A stretch of 64,000 nucleotides of DNA from Ogataea parapolymorpha DL-1 (lineage: Eukaryota > Ascomycota > Pichiomycetes > Pichiales > Pichiaceae). The DNA is taken from assembly GCF_000187245.1 (NCBI RefSeq), contig NC_027865.1, forward strand, positions 926,964 through 990,963, read 5' to 3'. The position numbers and the translations under genes are program-made. Below, one piece after another: positions 55,943 to 64,000 of this stretch (positions are counted from its first letter, which is position 1; each line of letters begins with the position of its first letter). A model generated the notes under the pieces. The model saw only the letters and a list, made by a program, of their open reading frames with translations. It was not told where the DNA came from and searched no databases.

Positions 55943-57382
55943 ATGACTAAGTCACTTATTATCACTGCTTTTATCACTGGAGGAACCACTGAGTGGCGTT
56001 ATCCGGGAGATACTTCGTATAGGTTTGCTTCCGATTTGGATGCCTGGGTGGAAATAGCAAAGCTATTGGAGAAGGGCAAAATCTATGCCCTGTTCATTGC
56101 AGACCACTTAACCCTATTTGATGTCTACAAGGGCCCGAACAACTATAGGGACGCAGTGAAGACCGGACTGAATGTTCCAAAGGCTGATCCAAGCCATGCA
56201 ATTATCACTGCTGCAAGGGAAACAAAAAACATATCTTTTGGAGTCACTTTCAGCACTGTCAGTGAACACCCATACCTGTTTGCTAGAAGGCTTGCAACTC
56301 TTGATCATTTCACCAAAGGTAGAGTGGGATGGAATGTTGTTACATCTTATCTCAACAGTATCGGCACCCAGCTTCTAAATGGAGAACCATTTCCTGAGCA
56401 TGACGAACGGTATAATAGGGCAACTGAGTACGTCGATGTCGTGACTGGCCTTCTCTTATCTACTTGGAGAGATGACGCTCTGATTCGCGACACGGAAACC
56501 GGTGTGTTCATTGATCCAGATAGAGTTCGCGAGATCAACCATAATGGAAAGTACTTCAAAGTTGCCGGACCAGCTATCACACAGCCCTCAGTTCAAAGGA
56601 TCCCGCTCTTGATTCAAGCAGGAACATCAAAAAAGGGCCAGGAGCTGGCTGCCGAGTTTGCAGAGTTTGTGTACGTCTTGGGTGGGACTGAAGAGCTGGC
56701 TCCGAAGATCAAGTACATCAGAACAATTGCAAAGGAGAAATTTGGTCGAGACCCCAAAAACATCAAGGTGATTTACTCTGCTAGAGTGATACTGGGCCGC
56801 ACTCATGAGGAAGCTGTTGAAAAAGAGGCATCTTACAAAAAGTATGAGGTGCCAGATCGGAATGCAGTGAACTTTGGAGGTGTGACTGGTATTGACTTGA
56901 ACGAATATGATAGCGAAGAGGAGATTGACACTAAAAACGTCAATGGTGTTAAAACCACTGCTGAAGTCTACTTCAAAAAAGCAAAAAGACCAACCAAGAA
57001 TGCGCTTCTGAATAAGGCTCCTGGCGTTGGACCATTAACTGGCACTCCTGAAGAGGTTGCCGATAAGCTCGAAAAGTTGGTTGAGGAGCTTGACCTTGAT
57101 GGCTTCAATTTTAACTCTGCTGTTCTTCCTGCATCTGTTGAAGACTTGGTTGAGCTGCTAATTCCCGAACTCCAAAGAAGAGGTCTATTTTGGGAAGACT
57201 ATGCTGTTCCTGGAGGCACGTTCCGGGAGAACGTGTATGGGGTCAAGGGACAAACATTCCTTCCTCCAGATCATCCATTGTATGAGACACGGTGGACGCC
57301 GGACGTTGACAAGGAGGAATTTGACAAAATTTTTGAGCAAAATCTAGAGAGACGTAAACAAGCTAGAGCATCTTTGAATTAA
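55943..57382 (+). CDS. FMN-dependent monooxygenase, NtaA/SnaA/DszA (luciferase-like) family
   Basis: Encodes 479 aa. The luciferase-like barrel shows ALFIADHLTLFD (about 49-60), TLDHFTKGRVGWNVVTSYL (about 118-136), the family block ERYNRATEYVDVVTGLL and PLLIQAGTSKKGQELAAEFAEFVYV (about 222-246). NtaA, SnaA and DszA use FMNH2 from a separate reductase to break C-N or C-S bonds; DszA acts on dibenzothiophene sulfone. Such enzymes are common in bacteria and scattered in fungi, so horizontal origin is plausible. No flavin reductase domain is fused. Promoter TGTGG sites and the divergent ACS permease favour a sulfur or amine source. Confidence 0.9.
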   Translation: MTKSLIITAFITGGTTEWRYPGDTSYRFASDLDAWVEIAKLLEKGKIYALFIADHLTLFDVYKGPNNYRDAVKTGLNVPKADPSHAIITAARETKNISFGVTFSTVSEHPYLFARRLATLDHFTKGRVGWNVVTSYLNSIGTQLLNGEPFPEHDERYNRATEYVDVVTGLLLSTWRDDALIRDTETGVFIDPDRVREINHNGKYFKVAGPAITQPSVQRIPLLIQAGTSKKGQELAAEFAEFVYVLGGTEELAPKIKYIRTIAKEKFGRDPKNIKVIYSARVILGRTHEEAVEKEASYKKYEVPDRNAVNFGGVTGIDLNEYDSEEEIDTKNVNGVKTTAEVYFKKAKRPTKNALLNKAPGVGPLTGTPEEVADKLEKLVEELDLDGFNFNSAVLPASVEDLVELLIPELQRRGLFWEDYAVPGGTFRENVYGVKGQTFLPPDHPLYETRWTPDVDKEEFDKIFEQNLERRKQARASLN

Positions 57383-58784
57383 AACGTTCTTCTTTTTCTG
57401 AGTATTTGTAGAAGGTTAAAGCTTGTATATGTAATAGTTAGTCTTGAAGAATAAATCTCAATTTTCCAAGGCTGTAAGGGTTTAGTTGTTGATACCAGAT
57501 AATTGTATGATTTTCTCCTATGCCTGAAGTTTCCGAGTACGTGGCTGAGAATTTCATGTAGCCTTCAACTTCTGAAACGTATTTGCAATGGGAAATAGTC
57601 GTGTCCTTGGATAAGCTCTCATGTCACTCTTGCTAACAAATCTTCAACTTCATAATCTTGAAACTTGATACCACCAATATAGACATGATTCGTGTACTGG
57701 TGACCTCACCCCAAGATTCTCCTTGTTTGGGAAAACTAACACGGAGATAGGGAAACATTATGATTGTATGAGAGGCTTGAATGCATTTAACGATCCAAGC
57801 GAGTGGGAATACGAATCTGAGAAATTGATCTGATACCCAGTGATAGCCGTATTGTTTCTATAAATTGTTCAAAAAGAGGCAGCAGTATCTCAACAAGCTG
57901 AAAGATACAGGGCAAAAATAGAGTCGTTTAAGGTTCCGGCAATGCAGACCCATTTATCACATCACAACATTAGCATTGATGGTTCTCAAAAACATGCTTA
58001 TCGTGCTTGAAGTAGATCCTTGGCCATATGACACACTTTTCTTTTTCAGAGGATTTTTGATTGTTCTTTGAGATATGGAAATCTATGTTATCCTGGAGTT
58101 TAAACGTAATTGACATCAATTGACCAGTGTATCGAAGGGGAAAATGGGTATATCTTCGGCAAGATAGTGATGGCTCCACAGAAAGTGAACTTTCTTTGCT
58201 CTTGAACTTACGATTTTTTAACGTCAGGAAAACCATGTATCTGGGTTGCGGTATTGGCAGAATAAGTACAGTGTAAATCATGAAGTTGTAACCACTTGAT
58301 TCCACAAACTTATGCTAATTGTGGGTTCTAGCAAGAACCTATACCACGGTCAGCGCACCACCATAACTTCTTGGCTGACAGAACTTGCCAATACTCCTCC
58401 GGCATCTTAGCTTCAACGTTTTGAGCCCAGAGTTTGATACATCCCTGTTAAAATATTGTGCTCAAATTGATGAAAAAGATAACGAGTGCAAAGTATCGAA
58501 GATAATTTTGTTCTGGCCTGCAGTCCACTCTATAATTTCTCACCACCCGGCAAACCTATACTAGTACTAGCATACTTAGTTATAGATCTGTTTGTATCGT
58601 CAACATTTTGCCGTGCCGAGGTGCTTCAAAAATTGCCTCTGTACCCGGGATTTCGATGCCACAGTGCGGCTTGTTTCTCTTGCCACAATTGATAAGAATT
58701 TCTGTGTCGTGCCACATTTAGGATATATAAATCAGACAATACTCATAAAAACTGCCAAATCTCAATCACCGAGAAACGATTGCC
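57383..58784. other. 1.4-kb spacer; GCCACA cluster before FAD monooxygenase B
   Basis: The only long frame (57970-58305, minus) has no recognisable family and its first ATG is at 58281; I do not call it. Near the downstream gene there are three GCCACA sites at 58658-58663, 58682-58687 and 58711-58716, followed by a TATATAA box near 58724. The rest shows nothing I can name. Confidence 0.5.
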
Positions 58785-60041
58785 ATGACAGCCGAGGAAG
58801 AGGTCAAACCACTTAAAATTGCAATTATTGGCGGTGGACTGGTGGGAGCATTTGCTGCAGTTACCTTGTCCAGGCTACCAAATGTTTCGGTTACTGCGTA
58901 CGAAAAGAGCGACAAGGTTCGTGAGGTTGGAGCAGCCATCACTCTTACCGAGGGAGGCCTTGTGACTCTTGAACAGGTTTTCGATCTGGATGAGCTAGAA
59001 AAAATACTTTATAGAACCCCCAATAACGGGCATATCACTAGACGTCATTGGAAAACTGGGGAATACCTCAATGAGCCTCACTCGAAGTCACCAAAGTATC
59101 CCAAATACAACCACGCCAAGGCACAGAGAGTTCTTTTGCTGGACTTCATTTTGAAACATGTTCCCGAAGGAACCATTAAGTACGGCCAAGAGGTGAAAAG
59201 CGTTAATGTGAGACAAGATGGTGTTGCCATCCATTTTGCAAATGGGAATGTGACAAAAGCTGACCTGGTGATTGCTGCTGATGGCATATACTCAAAAATT
59301 CGTCGCCAATTCACCAATGATGCCATCGTCTACAAGGGAGCAGTTGCATATAGGAATGTTTTTGACGATAAAATCGTGGAACATATTCCTGGATTGCCAG
59401 ATGATGTTACAGTCTGGATTGGCAAGGGATCTGCTATGTTTATGACTAGACTAACGCCTGGAAAGTTCAACGTTGCAGCCCACTTGAGAGACCCACCAGA
59501 AGTTGCTGCCAACCTGCGGTGGAACAAGACCACAGGTGATTGGGGTAAGAAGCGCTTGATTGAGCACTTCAAAGACTGGGATCCACTTATCGGTCAGATT
59601 CTTGAAGTTATGCCGGAGTCGATTGCTTTCCCGCTGGAACGGGCACCTTGGCTGGAGAACCTGGTTGTTGGAGACCGGATTGCGTTTGTCGGCGATGCTG
59701 CTCATCCAACCTCCGGTGTTTACGGGGCTGGTGCAAATATGGGATTTGATGATGTCTGGGCCTTGTACAGGTCCTTGTTGGAGACCAAGTATAATTTGAA
59801 AAAAGCTTTGTTTCTTTTCAATGAGACCAGAGCCCCATTTTTGAAGCGCGTTGAAAAACAAATTGAAATAGATCAACAAATTGGTGCCAAATACATCGGC
59901 ACTGCCGAAACTGATGAGGAGTGGAAAAGAAGAGTGGAGCATAGGGGTCTGTCAGCAAAGTGGATCACCGACCATAGTGTGGACAATGAGTTCGAGCAGG
60001 TTAGAGATCAAAACTTCCTACAGCTATTTGTAGATGAATAA
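58785..60041 (+). CDS. FAD-dependent aromatic-type monooxygenase, copy B
   Basis: Encodes 418 aa, a paralogue of the product of 52450-53736. FAD motif IAIIGGGLVGAFAA (10-23), DG motif VIAADGIYSKIRRQF, GD motif IAFVGDAAHPTSGVYGAGANMGFDDVW. The two copies diverge most between about 70 and 105 and at the C-terminus, so they may differ in substrate. Unlike copy A, this gene has three GCCACA sites within 130 bp of its ATG. It lies head-on against the IPNS-like oxygenase gene, 56 bp between stops. The reaction is a group A flavin hydroxylation; substrate is not determinable. Confidence 0.87.
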   Translation: MTAEEEVKPLKIAIIGGGLVGAFAAVTLSRLPNVSVTAYEKSDKVREVGAAITLTEGGLVTLEQVFDLDELEKILYRTPNNGHITRRHWKTGEYLNEPHSKSPKYPKYNHAKAQRVLLLDFILKHVPEGTIKYGQEVKSVNVRQDGVAIHFANGNVTKADLVIAADGIYSKIRRQFTNDAIVYKGAVAYRNVFDDKIVEHIPGLPDDVTVWIGKGSAMFMTRLTPGKFNVAAHLRDPPEVAANLRWNKTTGDWGKKRLIEHFKDWDPLIGQILEVMPESIAFPLERAPWLENLVVGDRIAFVGDAAHPTSGVYGAGANMGFDDVWALYRSLLETKYNLKKALFLFNETRAPFLKRVEKQIEIDQQIGAKYIGTAETDEEWKRRVEHRGLSAKWITDHSVDNEFEQVRDQNFLQLFVDE

Positions 60042-60097
60042 AAGAACTTTTATAGCCTGATATATACTCCTAGTTTGGTACGATTATACTTCAGGCT

Positions 60098-61198
60098 TTA
60101 GGCATCGACAGTTTCGCCAATAAGGGATCCAAGGGACTTTCTGCCCAAAATTGTGATACCCTTTGTTTGGTTCGAGCTTGTGTTGTTGAAAAACGCGCCT
60201 TTTGCAATATCCCACTCGCCTTGAGTTATGCGCTGCAAACTGTTGTCGGCATAAATTCCCAAACGCTTAAGTTTTGGAGAATTCAAGGAATCAGGGTCCA
60301 AATATGTCGCAGAAGTTGGGGTGCAGAAATAAATCGTGCTGGACCGCTTTTGGTGGTTAGGGGGCGAGGCAACTCTGTGGACACTGGATCTGAAGTAATC
60401 ACCGGTCCAAAACTGAAGCGCGTCTCCAACGTTCACGACTAGGGCGCCTTGTTTGTGCTTAACAAATCCCCAAGTGTTTTCAGTATCTGGGAGCCTGATC
60501 TGGAGTGCCTGAACAGGATCGGATAGGATGAATGTTAGTGCACTAGCATCTGTGTGGCCTCGAAGCAGCGTGTTTCCTGTCTTCGAATTATACGAATCAT
60601 CAGCCTCGTGGTATAACAAGAATCTACCGTAACCAGTGGCAGACTCCTTAATGTTATTTTCGACCACCCTAAAGTGGTTGTTGTAAAGCGTTCCGTCAGG
60701 AAGCTCCAGAATGATGTCAATCAACGAGAGCAATTTGCGTAAAACGTTGTTATGAAGCTCATTAAAATAAGAGGTGATCTCAGGCAAGTTTTTCTCAACG
60801 GAAGGAGGATAGCTGGCGGCCTTGACATATTCTGGGTGTGCGAAGTGGCGCAGGTTGAAAAATTCAACTCTATCCTTCTGGTCATTTATGTAAGTCCAGT
60901 AACCTCTTGGCTTGTAACCGCTCCCTCTAACAACACCCAATTGCTTATAGCTCTCTTCTGGTAGATCATTCTGGCCGGCAATGTGCTTAGCTTTCACTTC
61001 ATCTGGCTCTTCAAAGACCTGACGGCCAATTGAGGATAGATGATCGGTCACGAGCCCGTGATTCACAAGCTGGAAAAAACCGTGGTCTGTAAGGGCTTTT
61101 TCAAGACGCTCAGCAAGGGCCTGGCGGACCTCTGGGCCTTCATCAAATAAAGAGAGGTCAATTTCCTCTAATTGCACAATAGGGGTGGAGGACGACAT
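60098..61198 (-). CDS. Isopenicillin-N-synthase-like 2OG-Fe(II) oxygenase
   Basis: Encodes 366 aa. The N-terminal DIOX_N domain has ALTDHGFFQLVNHG (35-48); the double-stranded beta-helix carries His215-x-Asp217 (GHTDASALTF) and His274 (SSVHRVASPP), with the 2-oxoglutarate-binding R-x-S at Arg285/Ser287. These plant- and fungus-type enzymes hydroxylate, desaturate or cyclise small molecules. It is the fourth 2OG oxygenase in the accessory half and the only one of IPNS type. Three TGTGGC/GCCACA sites lie within 80 bp upstream, linking it to the same regulon. Confidence 0.88.
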   Translation of the reverse strand: MSSSTPIVQLEEIDLSLFDEGPEVRQALAERLEKALTDHGFFQLVNHGLVTDHLSSIGRQVFEEPDEVKAKHIAGQNDLPEESYKQLGVVRGSGYKPRGYWTYINDQKDRVEFFNLRHFAHPEYVKAASYPPSVEKNLPEITSYFNELHNNVLRKLLSLIDIILELPDGTLYNNHFRVVENNIKESATGYGRFLLYHEADDSYNSKTGNTLLRGHTDASALTFILSDPVQALQIRLPDTENTWGFVKHKQGALVVNVGDALQFWTGDYFRSSVHRVASPPNHQKRSSTIYFCTPTSATYLDPDSLNSPKLKRLGIYADNSLQRITQGEWDIAKGAFFNNTSSNQTKGITILGRKSLGSLIGETVDA

Positions 61199-61996
61199 GA
61201 TGATAGACGATAATGCTGGAGATTAATATAGAGACTAGCTGTGGCGCGAGTGTGGCAGTAGCAAGTGCGCCACATTGTAACCATCTAACTAAACAGGAAA
61301 CTAGCGCGGGGTTTTGCGAAATGAAGTCCTCGAGAGTCTTGAGTCCACTTCTGCATTTGAACAAGATCTAATAATTAGTGTTTTGAGAAATCCTAGTTGT
61401 TTCGAACCATATTGCCAGTTTATGTTTTTAGTGATTTTTGGGTAACGGATCAAACCGAAACGTACTAAGCAGTCTGATGTCATTAAGGAAGAATTACGTT
61501 CAACAATTAGATGATGTATAAATCTCTATAAAGGTATTAGTATCGGCTCTTAATCGCGTATTCCCCCCGTACGGGAGCCGCGTATCTCCGACAATGCATC
61601 ATGCAGGATCTTATTGTCTGATAAGTTGTGCTTCATAATAACCGACAATCAACTCATAGTCACGCCGATATACGTGAATATGGTCTACTTTCGCCAAAGC
61701 ACGGAATTCGGGCCTGAGTTCATGCTGTAGTCCATTACGGGATCTTCAATGATGATGAATGACTCTTTGGCCCAGGTGATCATGAAGTTTAACCCTAATT
61801 ATTATCGCTTGCTCTTGGTGGTCGAATCGTTCGTGGATGACATGATATTTTTACTTTAGATTGTTTGATAGTGAAAAATATTCTTCTCCAACAGGTGACT
61901 AGTTAGATACGCATCGTTGAATTTTTTCAGATAAGAAAAACAAAACTTTTATTGGATCGATAGAATCTTCCTCAATTATAACCTAGTAGGCCTTCG
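61199..61996. promoter_or_regulatory. IPNS-like gene promoter with TGTGGC cluster and CCCGTACGGG palindrome
   Basis: TGTGGC at 61240-61245 and 61251-61256 and GCCACA at 61269-61274 lie 42-76 bp upstream of the oxygenase ATG. Further away a perfect 10-bp palindrome CCCGTACGGG sits at 61566-61575 in an otherwise AT-rich stretch; CCG/CGG half-sites are typical of Zn2Cys6 dimers. CGACAAT is repeated and inverted around 61588-61650. No gene is seen. Confidence 0.5.
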
Positions 61997-63610
61997 TCAC
62001 TTCTCACTAGGGGAAATAGACTCCCTGTGCACGTGAACATCATTTTCAGCCCCTTCTGGAATTTCACCAGTTTTGCTATTGTAAATATAGATACCATTTT
62101 CAATAGCGTGCTCCCGCTCCTCCTTTTTGTAAAAGAAGTAGTCAATGGATAGCAAAAAGATGAAACCGATACTGAACACAGCACATGTTGTGAAACCTTT
62201 TTCAAATCTTGGACTGTCAACAGTTGGCCAGATTAACCTGTTAATCCACACACTAGACTGCAAGCCCATAATATAGATTATCATCCACGCAATGGCTCTG
62301 ACATTGTTGTCCCTGCGGAAAAGATCACTCACCAGCGGATTGAACACTGACGATTGCGACCAAGACCAGTATGCAAAACAGAACGCAAACCATTTGGCAC
62401 CGTAAGACACATCCCATACCGCAAGTATCACATTGCCAATAAATGTCATAAGGAACGAAAACATGATAAAGAGATACCGCTTTCCAGTAAGGTCCGCACC
62501 ACCACATATGATGAAAACGTACAGAATTCCAAGTGCAGGTGGAATTGTTGACCAGTTATTGATTTTACCAATGTCAATATTAAGCGATTTGAGCCACAAA
62601 GTGAAAGTTCCAGCAGAAGTGTTGTTGGTGTTGAATCCCATCATGTTTGCAATACCCAAAATGTAAACGTGTGGGCTTTTAAGTGCCTTGGACCAGCTTT
62701 CCTTGGAAAAGAAACTGCTGATCTCTTGTCTTGGATCTGTGCCGTTTTCCTTCATGCGCTTACGGGCTAGCTTAATCTCATCGTCGGACAAAAAGATTGA
62801 GTAACAGTGGGTAGGTGTGCCCGGGAGAGAAAAAAGAGCTAGAATGGCAACAGCAAAAGAGATACACCCGTCAATAATGAACATCCAACGCCATCCAGCA
62901 AGGTTGTGGTGACCATCAAGGTTTCTGAAGGCAGCCGATTGAAGCAGTCCGGATGTAAGGACTCCCAGAAACTGTCCTGCGTAGAAAAGCGCACCCCTTC
63001 TGCCCACTTCGGTAGGTTTGTACCAACTGGCAAGAGTGTAGTGGATACATGGGAAATAGGCAGCCTCAAAGGCTCCAACAAAAAAGCGCATAGCCTGCAA
63101 AGAACTCACATTGTTGACTCTGTATGTTCCTAGAGTGAAAGCTGCCCACCCAAACTCAGAAATAAATAGTGCATAGTTGATTGGCACTCTAGGCAGCAAA
63201 TACAGCCAAGGAAGCTCCAGTAAAATATTTCCTATGTTGAAGATTAACTGGGTATTGATAAGATCATTGCCTTTCATACCAAGGTCCTCCTTCATGTTCG
63301 AAACATAGGCATTGTTGAGATTGGAACTGTCAATGTACTTGATCCAGTAGCCGACAAAAGAGTAGAAGGCAATTAGAATGTCCAGCTTGCACAGAAGCTT
63401 CACTTCCTGGGCAGAAGTCCCCTCTGGGAACCATCTGTACCACTTCCGGCGAGAAGCTTCTTCACTGGACTGACGATACTCGAACTCATCAAAGAATTTC
63501 CACCATGGACGGTTAGCTTCGTCGCGGTAGGTGTACGTGATAGGCTCAGAGGAGGAATCTAAAGATTCCTTTTCATCCTCCACATGGCGAAGGCGTGGTA
63601 GAAAACTCAT
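61997..63610 (-). CDS. MFS permease, ACS/Dal5-like family
   Basis: Encodes 537 aa with 12 membrane segments after a charged N-terminal stretch of about 75 residues. Blocks: GYWIKYIDSSNLNNAYVSN, MRFFVGAFEAAYFPCIHYTL, SWYKPTEVGRRGALFYAGQ and LAGWRWMFIIDGCIS. It is closest in style to the Seo1/Fen2 branch. Its promoter holds GCCACA at 63656-63661 and CTGTGGC at 63667-63673, within 65 bp of the ATG. It follows the IPNS-like gene on the same strand. It may import an organosulfur compound or a pantothenate-like acid. Confidence 0.86.
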   Translation of the reverse strand: MSFLPRLRHVEDEKESLDSSSEPITYTYRDEANRPWWKFFDEFEYRQSSEEASRRKWYRWFPEGTSAQEVKLLCKLDILIAFYSFVGYWIKYIDSSNLNNAYVSNMKEDLGMKGNDLINTQLIFNIGNILLELPWLYLLPRVPINYALFISEFGWAAFTLGTYRVNNVSSLQAMRFFVGAFEAAYFPCIHYTLASWYKPTEVGRRGALFYAGQFLGVLTSGLLQSAAFRNLDGHHNLAGWRWMFIIDGCISFAVAILALFSLPGTPTHCYSIFLSDDEIKLARKRMKENGTDPRQEISSFFSKESWSKALKSPHVYILGIANMMGFNTNNTSAGTFTLWLKSLNIDIGKINNWSTIPPALGILYVFIICGGADLTGKRYLFIMFSFLMTFIGNVILAVWDVSYGAKWFAFCFAYWSWSQSSVFNPLVSDLFRRDNNVRAIAWMIIYIMGLQSSVWINRLIWPTVDSPRFEKGFTTCAVFSIGFIFLLSIDYFFYKKEEREHAIENGIYIYNSKTGEIPEGAENDVHVHRESISPSEK

Positions 63611-64000
63611 AGATGAATACGGGCCACTAACGGGCTATAAGTAGTTCGCCTTGAAGCCACAATTGGCTGTGGCTGCGTGGATTTAAAGAAACGGACTAAA
63701 AAATTTTTAGACAAATTAGGACTTCCGGGGCTACTAACTGCAATTCATAATGATAATTGGGGCGTTCTCGAGGATCTAGCCGAAAATCAATATGCAACTT
63801 GAATAATAATGCTCAGCAAATTTATCTTTGGGCGCTGGGAAAAAGTGTGGAATGCTAAGTGCGGCTATCGCTTAAATTTCCTATCCAAGAAACAAGGTTT
63901 CGAATCGAACACATTATTGTTTTCGAAATGATTGAGGCTGCAATCTGGTGACGACATGTGGCAATTGAGATATTCATAACGAGGCAGTGGGTTTGCACTG
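63611..64000. promoter_or_regulatory. Permease promoter and end of window
   Basis: GCCACA at 63656-63661 and CTGTGGC at 63667-63673 flank a short AATTG. Beyond about 63700 the sequence is AT-rich with no supported gene. No telomeric repeats are present, so the chromosome end, if near, lies outside the window. Confidence 0.45.

Noticed and set aside
57970..58305. 111-codon minus-strand frame in the 1.4-kb spacer
   Set aside because: Begins at a GTG (first ATG at 58281), basic and low-complexity, with no family resemblance; not called as a gene.
63700..64000. Telomeric or subtelomeric repeats at the window end
   Set aside because: No GGGTGGCG-type units as known from Ogataea telomeres; proximity to a chromosome end is inferred only from gene content.

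Overview
This window looks like a chromosome arm of a budding yeast of the Ogataea (Hansenula) / Pichiaceae type. Core genes are intron-poor, tightly packed and fairly GC-rich. CTG falls at invariant leucines (for example residue 82 of RVB1, just after Walker A), so CUG reads as Leu. Dihydroorotate dehydrogenase is the mitochondrial class 2 enzyme, unlike the cytosolic enzyme of S. cerevisiae. The genus is inferred from overall character and remains unproven.

Region 1 (1-22.2 kb) is conserved core: GET2, mitochondrial DHODH, a small membrane protein, a DUF3237 protein, PHO2/GRF10, NSE4, QRI7, MME1, MLH1, SKO1-like bZIP, FMP41, an ornithine-aminotransferase-like enzyme, RVB1, SLY1, MAP1, RRP7, STE50 and URH1. 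Five neighbour groups found here (PHO2-NSE4-QRI7, MME1-MLH1, SKO1-FMP41, RVB1-SLY1, RRP7-STE50) are also neighbours in S. cerevisiae, which supports the gene calls. Spacing is extreme in places: 2 bp between the RVB1 and SLY1 stops, and 53 bp between the MAP1 and RRP7 start codons.

From about 22.2 kb the sequence becomes AT-richer, intergenic gaps reach 1-1.7 kb, and the genes are accessory in type, as expected towards a subtelomere. A regulator without a zinc cluster (22.4 kb) marks the boundary. Region 2 (23.9-29.1 kb) holds a JLP1-type sulfonate dioxygenase, an ACS-family permease and a flavin monooxygenase. Region 3 (30.7-42.7 kb) is a carbon/nitrogen block: GH3 beta-glucosidase, NCS1 nucleobase permease, SMP-30/gluconolactonase-like protein, M20 ureido-amidase (PYD3-like), a Zn2Cys6 regulator whose zinc cluster is completed only by removing a 34-nt intron, and a class II aldolase-like protein. 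GATAAG sites precede the permease and the amidase. Region 4 (43.9-63.6 kb) holds a SOA1-like permease next to a second TauD-type dioxygenase, an oxidoreductase/TauD divergent pair, an MDR reductase, a cysteine-synthase-like enzyme, two paralogous FAD monooxygenases, an NtaA/DszA-type FMN monooxygenase, an IPNS-like 2OG oxygenase and two more ACS permeases.

Regions 2 and 4 read together as an organosulfur scavenging island: permeases import sulfonates or related compounds, oxygenases break C-S (or C-N) bonds, and a PLP enzyme could fix released sulfide. Their promoters share an 11-bp element, TGTGGCTACCA, plus AAACTGTGGC and ATCACGTG(A) sites that match the known Met31/Met32 and Cbf1 sites of the yeast sulfur regulon. 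Substrates of individual enzymes cannot be read from sequence.
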